Assembly (NCBI GenBank): GCA_002416125.1
Contig: DIBU01000015.1
Span: 62,001-126,000 of the forward strand
Reading direction: 5' to 3'
From: Halieaceae bacterium UBA5044
GTDB lineage: Bacteria; Pseudomonadota; Gammaproteobacteria; Pseudomonadales; Halieaceae
DNA: 64,000 bases
A program made the translations under genes and the position numbers. Below the pieces are notes generated by a model. That model ran no database searches. It was not told the DNA's origin and was given only the letters and a program-made list of their open reading frames with translations. This document shows, piece by piece, positions 52,168 through 60,188 of the stretch (its first letter is position 1; the number at the start of each line of letters is the position of its first letter).

Positions 52168-52196
52168 GCCGCTTCAGGCTTGCCGAAGCGGCTTTT
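52168..52196. repeat. Strong hairpin GCCGCTTC/GAAGCGGC followed by TTTT
   Basis: Perfect 8-base arms (52168-52175, 52185-52192) flank a 9-base loop, followed on the + strand by TTTT. It sits between the divergent protease and ligase genes. It could be a + strand attenuator or block to antisense readthrough, or a leader structure in the protease mRNA. Confidence 0.5.
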
Positions 52197-52207
52197 GCAG
52201 GCGACAC

Positions 52208-52223
52208 TGCAAACCTGTGACCA
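52208..52223 (-). promoter_or_regulatory. Candidate sigma-54 promoter of the protease gene
   Basis: On the - strand the site reads TGGTCACAGGTTTGCA. The -24 TGG and -12 TTGCA match the sigma-54 consensus with the correct 10-base gap between GG and GC, while the CACG part does not. A transcript would start near 52197 and reach the protease ATG at 52133 after about 64 bases, close to the 67-base leader predicted for the small protein at 55766. Confidence 0.4.
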
Positions 52224-52289
52224 TAGTCCAGAACCATCAGGCCGCGCAACGGCGGCAACGCTGGCAACCCCTGGCAAGGAGAACCCCGG

Positions 52290-53900
52290 GTGACAGATCT
52301 TATCCATGAGTTTATCGCACGCGGCGCGCACGTGCAGGGCGACCGACCCGCATTGTTGTTCCGGGACGCGGTGCTTTCGTACGCGCAGGTCTGGGATCTG
52401 GTGAGTAATGCCGCCAATGGCCTGCTCGCACAGGGACTCTGTGCGGCAGAACGTGTCGCCATCTATTTGCCGAAGCAGCCGGAGACCGTCGTGGGCATTT
52501 TCGCCACGGCAGCTGCGGGTGGCTGCTTCGTTCCGGTCAATCCGGTCCTCAAGCCGCGACAGGTGAGCTACATTCTGCGCCACAGCCAGGCCCGGATACT
52601 GGTCACCTCGGCACAGAGGCTGCAGCAGCTGGCGGCGGAACTGCCCGACTGCAGCGACCTGCACACCCTGGTTCTGGTCGACACACTGAGCGGCGAGCGC
52701 CGGGAGGCGCTGGCACGTGACCTCCCGGGGCTGACCATCATCGACTGGCAGGATCTGCTGGAAGCGACTCCCCTCCCGCGCCACCGGCGCATCGACACCG
52801 ACATGACCGCCCTGCTGTATACCTCGGGCAGTACGGGGAACCCCAAGGGCGTAGTGCTCTCGCACCGAAACATGGTGGCCGGCGCACGCAGTGTCGCCGA
52901 GTATCTGGAAAACACCCCTGAAGATCGGCTGCTCGCGGTGCTGCCTCTCAGTTTTGATGCCGGCCTGAGTCAGGTCACTACCGCGTTTTCCGTGGGTGCC
53001 TCGGTGGTACTCATGGACTACCTGCTGCCGCGCGATGTGCTGAAAGCCGTGGCCCGCTATGAGGTAACGGGGCTGGCCGCAGTCCCCCCGCTGTGGAACC
53101 AGCTGTTGCAACAGGAGTGGCCAGCGGAGGTCGCCACCAGCCTGCGCTACGTCACCAACACCGGAGGCGCCATGCCGGTCGCGAGTACGCGGGCCCTGCA
53201 ACAGAAACTGCCGCACACCCGCATCTTTCTCATGTATGGGCTCACCGAGGCCTTTCGCTCAACGTACCTGCCCCCCGAGGAACTCGAGCAGCGACCCCAG
53301 TCCATCGGCAAGGCCATTCCCAATGCTGAGATCCTGGTGGTGAACGAGGCCGGCGAGCTCTGCGCTGCCGACGAGCCCGGCGAACTGGTACACCGTGGCG
53401 CCCTGGTCGCCCTGGGCTACTGGAACGACCCGGAGAAAACCGCAGAACGCTTCCGGCCCGCACCGGGGCAGGACCCGGCTCTACCGCTGCCGGAACTCGC
53501 TGTGTGGTCGGGAGACCAGGTTGTGCGTGATGCAGAGGGCTACCTGTACTTCGTTAGCCGCAAGGACGATATGATCAAAACCTCGGGCTACCGGGTCAGC
53601 CCGACCGAGGTGGAGGAAGTGGCCTACCTGTCCGGCCTGGTTGCCGGCGCCGCTGCACTGGGCCTGACACATGTGCAGCTCGGGCAGGCCATCGCGCTGG
53701 TCGTCACGCCCTCTTCCCAGGCCAGCAGCGCGACCCTCGAGCGGGACCTGCTGGCATTCTGCCAGCGTGAGTTACCGAATTTCATGGTGCCCACGAGGGT
53801 CATCGTGCGCGAAGCACTGCCCCACAACCAGAACGGAAAAATTGACCGACGCGCGCTCAACGCCGAGTACGCAGGCCTGTTTGAGGAGCCAACAGCATGA
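52290..53900 (+). CDS. Exosortase A system-associated acyl-CoA ligase (AMP-forming)
   Basis: The 536-residue adenylate-forming enzyme matches the TIGR03098 group. It has the P-loop YTSGSTGNPKG (residues 177-187), YGLTEAFRSTY near 315, SGDQVVRDAEGYLYF near 410-425, KTSGYRVSPTEVEE hinge and the late QNGKIDRRAL with the catalytic Lys. It should activate a fatty or hydroxy acid and load it to CoA or to the phosphopantetheine of an ACP. In the usual type 1 locus its neighbours are a PLP-dependent decarboxylase, an ACP and hydrolases; here ACP and hydrolases are about 50 kb away at 2.8-4.8 kb and the decarboxylase is not seen. Start is GTG 52290 after AAGGAG. Confidence 0.9.
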   Translation: MTDLIHEFIARGAHVQGDRPALLFRDAVLSYAQVWDLVSNAANGLLAQGLCAAERVAIYLPKQPETVVGIFATAAAGGCFVPVNPVLKPRQVSYILRHSQARILVTSAQRLQQLAAELPDCSDLHTLVLVDTLSGERREALARDLPGLTIIDWQDLLEATPLPRHRRIDTDMTALLYTSGSTGNPKGVVLSHRNMVAGARSVAEYLENTPEDRLLAVLPLSFDAGLSQVTTAFSVGASVVLMDYLLPRDVLKAVARYEVTGLAAVPPLWNQLLQQEWPAEVATSLRYVTNTGGAMPVASTRALQQKLPHTRIFLMYGLTEAFRSTYLPPEELEQRPQSIGKAIPNAEILVVNEAGELCAADEPGELVHRGALVALGYWNDPEKTAERFRPAPGQDPALPLPELAVWSGDQVVRDAEGYLYFVSRKDDMIKTSGYRVSPTEVEEVAYLSGLVAGAAALGLTHVQLGQAIALVVTPSSQASSATLERDLLAFCQRELPNFMVPTRVIVREALPHNQNGKIDRRALNAEYAGLFEEPTA

Positions 53901-54102
53901 CCGATCCGCACGGTGGCGCCGCAAGCGGCTCGTTTGGAAATTCTGCATCTGGCGGTTGCGGATCTGAGAACCCTGTCACAGAATGTAACATTCTCCCTGT
54001 ACTAATGCCTGCAGCTGCTAGAGTTTGAAGGCTGGCGGACGTTCGCCTTCATCAAACCGCGCGACAAACAGAACATGCACAGTATACTGGGGCCAGACCA
54101 CC
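53901..54102. other. Intergenic region between ligase and sugar transferase genes
   Basis: About 200 bases. It contains a 7-base-arm palindrome at 53980-53994 and a TATACT box at 54083-54088 preceded at 16 bases by GCGACA. That promoter would leave a very short leader before ATG 54103. A 43-codon frame overlaps the ligase stop (ATGA at 53897-53900) but shows no known motif. Confidence 0.4.
53980..53994. promoter_or_regulatory. Inverted repeat AGAATGT-A-ACATTCT
   Basis: Perfect 7-base arms about one base, 109 bases before the sugar-transferase ATG. The arrangement suits an operator for a dimeric regulator. TGTNAC boxes also occur before prsK and after the sugar transferase. Confidence 0.45.
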
Positions 54103-55524
54103 ATGTTAGCGAGTAGCCTGTTGGGAACCCGACGCGTTTTCAAGCACCACGTTCACGTTGCCTACTACTGGCTGGCATTGCTTGATGCTGTATTGTTTAC
54201 CGGTGCCTGCTACCTGGGGACCTTTCTGTACTTCCTGCGCGACCAGGCGTTGCTGGACTCCCATCTGGAGACGCTGCTGCCCCGCGCCCTGGTGTTTGCC
54301 ATCACCACCGTGCTGGCCATGACCTCCCTTGGTCTCTACCAGCCTCGCCTGCGCGAAGGACTGAATGGCATCCTACTGCGTGTTGCGGGGTCTTTGGTGC
54401 TGGTGACCATCGCCATGGCCGCCACATTCTATCTGCTGCCCTCCCTGCATCTGTGGCGCGGTGTACTGGCCTACTCATCCGTCCTGGCCTTTACCTCCTG
54501 CCTGATCACGCGGGTGATTTTCGCCAACACCGTCGAACTCGAGCAGTTCAAGCGCAAGATCCTGGTCCTGGGCACTGGCCAGAGGGCACTCAACATCGCA
54601 GAACGTATGCGCCGCAAAAGCGACCGTCGCGGCTTCCGCATTGCCGGCTATGTCCGCACGGAGGGCGAGGACACACTCGTAGAGACAGGGAGCGTATTCA
54701 CCCCGAGTGAACCCCTGCACGATTATGCGCTGGCACACGACATCCGCCAGATTGTCGTGGCCCTTGATGACCCCGGTGCATTGCCTGCGGAGGAGCTGAT
54801 GCATTGCCGCACATCCGGGATAGAAGTCGTCAACATTCTTGATTTTTTTGAGCAGGAAGCGAGCAAGATTCTGGTAGAAGAAGCGCCGCGGGAATGGTTC
54901 ATTTACTCCGATGGCTTCGCCGCTGGCGGCGCCAAGAATCGTGGCAAACGCGCACTCGACCTGCTCGCCGCCTTTTTCCTGCTGGCTGGCACCTGGCCTC
55001 TGATGCTCCTGACAGCACTGGCGATCAAACTGGAAGACGGGTGGCGGGCGCCGGTCATTTTCCGCCAGAAACGCGTGGGCCTGAACGGGCGTGTGTTCGA
55101 CGTCCTCAAGTTCCGCAGTATGAGCGTGGACGCGGAAGGCGACGGCAAGGCGCGCTGGGCGACCACCAATGACAGCCGGGTAACGCGGGTTGGGCAGGTC
55201 ATTCGCAAACTGCGCATCGATGAACTGCCACAGATCGTCAACGTACTTGTGGGGGACATGGCACTGGTAGGGCCGCGACCGGAACGGCCGGAGTTCGTGC
55301 GCGAGCTGTCCGCGAGTATTCCATTCTTCGACAAGCGCCACTGTGTGAAGCCCGGCATTACCGGCTGGGCCCAGCTGAATTACCCCTATGGCGCCTCCAC
55401 ACGCGATGCCCTGCACAAACTGGAGTACGACCTCTACTACGTCAAGAACCAAAGCCTGTTTCTCGACTGCCTGGTGATTCTGCAAACTGCCGAGGTGATT
55501 CTGTTCGGCAAGGGTGCCCGCTAA
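54103..55524 (+). CDS. Exosortase-associated initiating sugar transferase (polyprenyl-phosphate type)
   Basis: The 473-residue protein has four or five N-terminal membrane helices (about 25-150), a Rossmann-like middle (KILVLGTGQRALNIAERM near 155) and the bacterial sugar-transferase domain from about 290: KRALDLLAAFFLLAG, RQKRVGLNGRVFDVLKFRSM, DELPQIVNVLVGDMALVGPRPERPE (shown in part by family) and KPGITGWAQLNYPYG. This is the TIGR03013 type. It should put the first sugar phosphate on undecaprenyl phosphate. ATG 54103 is used; TTG 54025 would add 26 polar residues. It is the only initiating enzyme seen in the window, so all downstream GT4 genes depend on it. Confidence 0.92.
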   Translation: MLASSLLGTRRVFKHHVHVAYYWLALLDAVLFTGACYLGTFLYFLRDQALLDSHLETLLPRALVFAITTVLAMTSLGLYQPRLREGLNGILLRVAGSLVLVTIAMAATFYLLPSLHLWRGVLAYSSVLAFTSCLITRVIFANTVELEQFKRKILVLGTGQRALNIAERMRRKSDRRGFRIAGYVRTEGEDTLVETGSVFTPSEPLHDYALAHDIRQIVVALDDPGALPAEELMHCRTSGIEVVNILDFFEQEASKILVEEAPREWFIYSDGFAAGGAKNRGKRALDLLAAFFLLAGTWPLMLLTALAIKLEDGWRAPVIFRQKRVGLNGRVFDVLKFRSMSVDAEGDGKARWATTNDSRVTRVGQVIRKLRIDELPQIVNVLVGDMALVGPRPERPEFVRELSASIPFFDKRHCVKPGITGWAQLNYPYGASTRDALHKLEYDLYYVKNQSLFLDCLVILQTAEVILFGKGAR

Positions 55525-55565
55525 ACCCGCCAAAAGTGCGTTACCGTGACGGCGAATGTGACGCC

Positions 55566-55593
55566 CCTGTTACCCAAATGTGTCAGGTTTTTT
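55566..55593 (+). terminator. Weak candidate terminator of the sugar transferase gene
   Basis: CCTG (55566-55569) and CAGG (55584-55587) can pair, and are followed by six T residues (55588-55593). The stem is only 4 base pairs with a 14-base loop, so the call rests mainly on the T-run and the position 42 bases after the stop. Confidence 0.3.
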
Positions 55594-55672
55594 AATTCTG
55601 CAGCCGGCTGTTTGGCTTGTGATGCCACCTCGCATTAGGTAACCTCTTGATATCGCATAGCTCTGTCCTTTT

Positions 55673-55688
55673 TGGTGCGTAATTTGCA
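55673..55688 (+). promoter_or_regulatory. Sigma-54 (RpoN) promoter, probable PrsR target
   Basis: TGGTGCGTAATTTGCA fits TGGCACG-N4-TTGCA at 10 of 12 fixed bases, including both GG and GC with the correct 10-base gap. The start point would be near 55699, about 67 bases before the small membrane protein gene at 55766. PrsR in the same window is a sigma-54 activator and therefore the likely partner. Confidence 0.75.
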
Positions 55689-55765
55689 CAAGCAATAACG
55701 ACGAAGGGGTTAACGGGCATCAGTCGGCGCTGCGGCGTCAGCATCGCGGGGAGAGTAATCGGGGC

Positions 55766-56047
55766 ATGAATACAGTACTGACCATTATCGCGATTCTGGG
55801 CCTGGGCGCCCTCCTCGTGTCTGTCGTGCTCTTCACCATGGCCGCTCGCCGCTACGTGTCCGACGATGAGCCGGAACACATTTCCCTGGTCCCCAACACC
55901 GGCCGCGATCATATTCCGCGCAGCCGCGGTGACCGGCGCCAGTCAAACGCCCCCACACTGTTCCCGATCACGGTCAACGGTGAACTGATTACCCGCGAGC
56001 GCCGTCAGATAGCAGACCGCAGGCAGCAACCCCGCCGCTACGGCTGA
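55766..56047 (+). CDS. Small single-span membrane protein with RRQ-rich tail
   Basis: The 93-residue product has one N-terminal membrane helix (VLTIIAILGLGALLVSVVLF, about 4-23), then a short acidic stretch and a strongly basic tail with three repeats of the form D/E-RRQ (GDRRQS, ERRQIADRRQQ). I do not recognise the family. It is the gene directly behind the sigma-54 promoter at 55673, which suggests it belongs to the PrsK/PrsR regulon. Start ATG 55766 is preceded by a GGGGAGAGTAATCGGGG stretch. The basic tail could bind a nucleic acid, a phospholipid or the acidic polymer. No gene lies between it and the DUF1800 gene. Confidence 0.75.
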   Translation: MNTVLTIIAILGLGALLVSVVLFTMAARRYVSDDEPEHISLVPNTGRDHIPRSRGDRRQSNAPTLFPITVNGELITRERRQIADRRQQPRRYG

Positions 56048-56101
56048 GGCGGAATACCGCACACAACTACCCACGAATCTCGACTTTTCGACGATATTCA
56101 C

Positions 56102-56130
56102 GGGACAGCCGCTGCCAGACCGCCTAATAT
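56102..56130 (+). promoter_or_regulatory. Candidate sigma-70 promoter of the DUF1800/DUF1501 pair
   Basis: GGGACA (56102-56107) and TAATAT (56125-56130) are separated by 17 bases, and lie 37 bases before ATG 56167. Each box matches the consensus at four of six positions. Confidence 0.35.
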
Positions 56131-56166
56131 TCGAGCCATACGCGTCATTCATCGAGGCTATGGTCG

Positions 56167-57882
56167 ATGAGAACAGCTGCCATCTTCATCATCACTCTGT
56201 GCGCTGCCCTGAGCGGAGGCTGCGGCGGTGGTGGCGGCTCCGGGGCTGACCCGATTCCCGATACGCCCCCGGTGACACCGATTCCCGTCGACCCGGAGCC
56301 CGTCGGTGAGGAGCCACTGCGCGGCATTCATGCCGCGGCGCGGCTGGCATCCCGCGCCACCTTCGGCATGCCCTGGGAAGACATCCGCGCCATCGACCAG
56401 GCGGGCGAGAACGCCTGGCTGGAAGCACAGTTCGACACGCCACCCAGCCGGCACGATACCGTTGTCAGTGACCTGATGGCGCGCGCTGCACGCGGCGAAC
56501 TTAGCGCGCTGGACCCTGACCCCACCCGCCTTGAAGGGCTCTTCAGCCGCCTCGCGTGGTGGCACACCACCCTCACCGCGCCAGACCAGCTGCGCCAGCG
56601 CGTGGCCTTCGCGCTCAGTGAAATCTTTGTGGTGTCGGACAACGTCGATCTGCTCTTCCAGTCACCCTACGCACTGAGCAACTACTACGACACGCTGCTT
56701 GAGCACGCATTTGGCAACTTCCGCGACCTGCTGCTGGAGGTGACGCTGCACCCTGCCATGGGGGTGTACCTCAGCCATATCCAGAATGCCAAGGCGGACC
56801 CCGAGGCCAACACCTTCCCCGACGAAAACTACGCGCGGGAGGTCATGCAGCTGTTCAGCATCGGCCTGTTCGAGCTGAACCCGGACGGTAGTGAACGCCT
56901 GGATGACATGGGCCGACCGATTCCCACTTACGACAACGACGATATCCGCGAATTCGCCAAGGTGTTCACCGGGCTCTCCTGGGGGGGCGGCAACAACGCG
57001 TTCCGGGCCTACCGGCCCAACTTCCGCGAACCCATGCGCATGTTCGAGGAATACCATGACAGCAGCGAAAAGCGCCTGCTCCGGGGCACGGTCCTGCCCG
57101 CCGGGCAGAGCGGCATGCAGGACATTGAGGCTGCCGTGGACAACCTGTTCCAGCACCCTAACGTGGGGCCGTTCATCGGGCGCCAGCTGATACAGCGTCT
57201 GGTCAGTTCCAACCCGTCTCCCGACTATGTCGCACGGGTTGCCGCCGCGTTTGATGGCGAGGACGGCAGCCCCCGTGGAGACCTGCGCGCCACGATTCGG
57301 GCCGTACTGCTCGACCCGGAAGCCCGCGCCGTGCCCGATCCAGACCGGCCACGCGGAAAGCTGCGCGAGCCGCTGTTGCGCCTGATCGCCACACTGCGCC
57401 AGCTGAATACCTCGAGCCCGGATGGTTTCTACGCCAACGCGGGCTTCTACGTGCAGGAGCAGATCCAACAGCACCCCCTCTCCTCGCCCAGCGTGTTCAA
57501 CTTCTTTCTGCCGGCCTTCGCACCCGTCGGTCCCATTGCCGATAGCGGGCTGGTAGCGCCGGAATTCCAGATCACCAACAGTAGCTCCATCGTCGCCATA
57601 TCGAACCTGCTGCAGGGCGCGGTTCTGGGCGACTTCCTCAACGATCTACGCGAACCGCCCTTCAGTGCCGCACGTTTTGATCTCGGTGAGTACCTGGAGG
57701 TCGCAGAGGATGTGCCCGCTTTGCTGGAGCGGCTGGATACGGTGTTCACCTACGGCACGCTGGGAGCGGAGACGCGCGCAAGCATCACCTCGGCTGCAGA
57801 GCAGCTGGACGACCTGGAACTGCGCACCCGCGTAGCGCTGTACCTGCTGTTGATATCGCCCGACTACGCGGTGGAGTTGTGA
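56167..57882 (+). CDS. DUF1800 family lipoprotein
   Basis: A 571-residue protein with a lipoprotein signal (IFIITLCAALSGGC, lipidated Cys near 19) and a Gly/Pro-rich spacer. The DUF1800 domain follows: AARLASRATFGMPWEDI near 60, WWHTTLTAPDQLRQRVAFALSEI near 130, ENYAREVMQLFSIGLFELN near 220, and a late SPSVFNFFLPAF. DUF1800 proteins nearly always stand beside a DUF1501 gene, as here (1 base apart). Their role is unproven; a cell-surface or periplasmic enzyme pair is assumed. It follows the sigma-54-controlled small protein gene but has its own putative promoter. Confidence 0.92.
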   Translation: MRTAAIFIITLCAALSGGCGGGGGSGADPIPDTPPVTPIPVDPEPVGEEPLRGIHAAARLASRATFGMPWEDIRAIDQAGENAWLEAQFDTPPSRHDTVVSDLMARAARGELSALDPDPTRLEGLFSRLAWWHTTLTAPDQLRQRVAFALSEIFVVSDNVDLLFQSPYALSNYYDTLLEHAFGNFRDLLLEVTLHPAMGVYLSHIQNAKADPEANTFPDENYAREVMQLFSIGLFELNPDGSERLDDMGRPIPTYDNDDIREFAKVFTGLSWGGGNNAFRAYRPNFREPMRMFEEYHDSSEKRLLRGTVLPAGQSGMQDIEAAVDNLFQHPNVGPFIGRQLIQRLVSSNPSPDYVARVAAAFDGEDGSPRGDLRATIRAVLLDPEARAVPDPDRPRGKLREPLLRLIATLRQLNTSSPDGFYANAGFYVQEQIQQHPLSSPSVFNFFLPAFAPVGPIADSGLVAPEFQITNSSSIVAISNLLQGAVLGDFLNDLREPPFSAARFDLGEYLEVAEDVPALLERLDTVFTYGTLGAETRASITSAAEQLDDLELRTRVALYLLLISPDYAVEL

Positions 57883-57883
57883 C

Positions 57884-59266
57884 ATGCTGACACGACGGGG
57901 ACTGTTGCAGCGGGGCCTTCTGCTCGGAGGCGCATCGACTGGCCTGGGCAGCCTGCTGCAATTGGGGTTGGTACGTCATGCCGCGGCCCAGGGCGCAGCA
58001 AGCGACTACCGTGCACTGGTGTGCGTATTGCTGGCCGGCGGCAATGATTCCTTCAATATGCTGGTCCCCTGGGATACCTCCACCTACGCCGGGTATGCGA
58101 ACATGCGCTCCGACCTCGCCCTGCCGCGCAGCACGCTACGCCCATTGGCGGGCACCGATGCCACGGGGCGCGCCTATGCCGTGCACCCTGGCATGCCGGG
58201 GCTGCAGCGCCTGTTCAATGACGGCGATGCCGCACTCATCAACAACGTGGGTGCACTGGTGGCCCCTCTGGACAGCGCGGCTATTGCGGCAGGCAACTGG
58301 CCTACCCCGCTCGGCCTGTTCTCCCACGCAGACCAGATCCAGCAGTGGCAGACTGCGGTTTCGGATGCGCGCATCGCCCAGGGCTGGGGCGGGCGCATCG
58401 CCGACCTGATGCAGGGCGCCTCGCCTGCCAACGGCCTGGCCATGAACATTTCGCTGTCGGGCAACAACGTGTTCCAGAGTGGCAGCGCAACAACCCCCTA
58501 TAGCATCACCACAGACGACCAGGGTGCGAAGTCATTGAATGGCTACACCGAAGATTCACCCGGTGGCCGGTTTACCCGCGCCGTGGTGGACGACCTGCTC
58601 GCCAGCAGCCAGCAACAGCTTCTGCGACGCGAGTACGGCAACCGCTTCGCAGATGCACTTGCCACCCAGCAGGCGGTGTCCAGCGCATTGTCCGGGGCGC
58701 AACCACTCACCACGGGATTTGCTGCCGATCCCTTCGGCCAGGCCATGCGACAGATCGCGCGCATGATCAGCGTGCGGGACCAGTTTGGTAGCTCACGCCA
58801 AACATTTTTTGTCACCGTTGGGGGCTGGGACCACCACGACGGGTTGCTGGAAAACCAGGCGGCCATGCTGCCGATGATTGATGCCGGGCTGCTCGCCTTC
58901 CGCGATGCACTGGCGGAACTGGGTGCCCTGCCCATGGTGACCACCTTTACGACCTCGGACTTTGCGCGCACGCTGACCTCCAACGGCAAAGGCTCGGACC
59001 ACGGCTGGGGCGGACAGCACATTGTGATGGGGGGCGCAGTCAACGGCGGTCAGTTCTACGGCGACTACCCGGATATCCATCCGGACAATCCGCTGGATGT
59101 GGGTCGCGGGGTCTACGTGCCAACCACCGCGACCGACCTCTATTTTGCCGAGCTCGCACGCTGGTTCGGTGTCGATGACAGCGACCTGACCGAGGTGCTC
59201 CCCAACCTGGAGCGGTTCTACAGCATCGGCTCGGGCGCGCCGCTGGGGTTCATGCTGGGGGGCTAG
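57884..59266 (+). CDS. DUF1501 family protein with TAT signal
   Basis: The 460-residue product starts MLTRRGLLQRGLLLGG, a twin-arginine-like signal, cleaved probably near AAAQG (about 38). The core has VCVLLAGGNDSFNMLVPWD near 47-65, LPMVTTFTTSDFARTLTSNG near 350 and KGSDHGWGGQHIVMGGAVNGG near 370-390, with the His-rich metal-site look of the alkaline phosphatase/sulfatase superfamily relatives. A function in hydrolysis has been proposed for the family but is not established. It is co-transcribed with the DUF1800 gene. A CCTTG/CAAGG hairpin lies 25 bases after the stop without a T-run. Confidence 0.92.
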   Translation: MLTRRGLLQRGLLLGGASTGLGSLLQLGLVRHAAAQGAASDYRALVCVLLAGGNDSFNMLVPWDTSTYAGYANMRSDLALPRSTLRPLAGTDATGRAYAVHPGMPGLQRLFNDGDAALINNVGALVAPLDSAAIAAGNWPTPLGLFSHADQIQQWQTAVSDARIAQGWGGRIADLMQGASPANGLAMNISLSGNNVFQSGSATTPYSITTDDQGAKSLNGYTEDSPGGRFTRAVVDDLLASSQQQLLRREYGNRFADALATQQAVSSALSGAQPLTTGFAADPFGQAMRQIARMISVRDQFGSSRQTFFVTVGGWDHHDGLLENQAAMLPMIDAGLLAFRDALAELGALPMVTTFTTSDFARTLTSNGKGSDHGWGGQHIVMGGAVNGGQFYGDYPDIHPDNPLDVGRGVYVPTTATDLYFAELARWFGVDDSDLTEVLPNLERFYSIGSGAPLGFMLGG

Positions 59267-59443
59267 CACCCCTGGAACACGCGAGCACTCCTTGACCCTC
59301 AAGGACTGCAGACACAAATGATGACAAAGCGGAATCTCACCGCTACACTCGCAGTTGCTAGACGCAAACAAGAAACTTAATAAAGGTCTGTCGCACGAGT
59401 ACTGGCGACCGATCCGGGCGCAGCAACCACGGGATTATTCATC
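59267..59443. other. Intergenic region before the SDR gene
   Basis: About 177 bases. It holds the small inverted repeat TCCTTG/CAAGGA near 59288-59304 and a weak TTGCTA/TTAATA promoter-like pair with a 16-base spacer near 59353-59380. No open frame here has a known motif. Confidence 0.3.
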
Positions 59444-60188
59444 ATGCCACACAGCATCGCTATCGCCGGAGGCAGCGGCGGCCTGGGCGCCGCCATGTGC
59501 CGCCATCTGGGCACGCAGGGCTTGCACATCATTGTCGGGTATCACAGCCGCGGAAGCGGTAGTCAAGGACATCATCAGCGCAGACGGGCAGGCCACCGCC
59601 GTTAAGGTGGACCTCTGCGATGCGGATCAGGTCGCAGCGTTCCTCGCTGCGGGTGCGAGCAGGGGCGCCCACTTGGCTGGTGTCGTCAACGCCACCGGGC
59701 CCGCCATACCGCTGCGGCCGCTCTGTGATATCAGCAGTGACACCTTCAGCCACATCATGCGCACCGACGTCGAAGGCGCATTCAATCTGCTCACGCAGGC
59801 AGGCAGGTGCCTGGCCGCCACGGGTGGCGGCAGTGTCGTGCAACTGCTCACAACCGCCGTGCTGCGCACCCTGGAAAACGATGCCATGTCGGGCATCCCC
59901 AAAACGGCGATCAGCGGCATTGTGCGCCAACTGGCGAGAGAGCTGGGACCACAGCACGTTCGCTTCAACGGTATCGCTCCGGGCGTGATTGACGCCGGGA
60001 TCGTGCACAGCTCGTTTACTGCAGATCCGGTCGCAGAGAGCGTCATCAACGACTGTCTGGCAAAAACACCCATGCCCCGGCTGGGGAAACCGGAGGAGGT
60101 TTCCGCCCTCGCCGCTTTCCTGCTCAGTGACGCCGCAGGCTATATCAACGGACAAATTATCGGTATCGATGGAGGCTACAGCGCATGA
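59444..60188 (+). pseudogene. Frameshifted short-chain dehydrogenase/reductase
   Basis: The coding signal is split between two frames. From ATG 59444 the frame reads MPHSIAIAGGSGGLGAAMCR, the Rossmann start with GGSGGLG. From about 59550 the conserved sequence continues one frame over (AEAVVKDIISADG, then VVNATGPAIP, VRFNGIAPGVID, INGQIIGIDGGY). The span of 745 bases is 248 codons plus one, so one extra base near 59541-59555 accounts for the break. The usual Tyr-x3-Lys site is replaced by Ser-Gly-Ile-Pro-Lys, so even an intact form would be an unusual SDR. The stop overlaps the start of the PQQ dehydrogenase. A sequencing error is the alternative to a real pseudogene. Confidence 0.75.

Noticed and set aside
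52134..53216. N-terminal extension of the protease frame (628 codons in total)
   Set aside because: It lies opposite the acyl-CoA ligase gene, has no domain signal, and the protease has its own signal peptide at ATG 52133.
53897..54028. 43-codon frame coupled to the ligase stop
   Set aside because: No motif or relative recognised; kept only as a possible remnant, not called a gene.
54475..55533. 352-codon - strand frame opposite the sugar transferase
   Set aside because: Shadow of a well-supported gene with family motifs.
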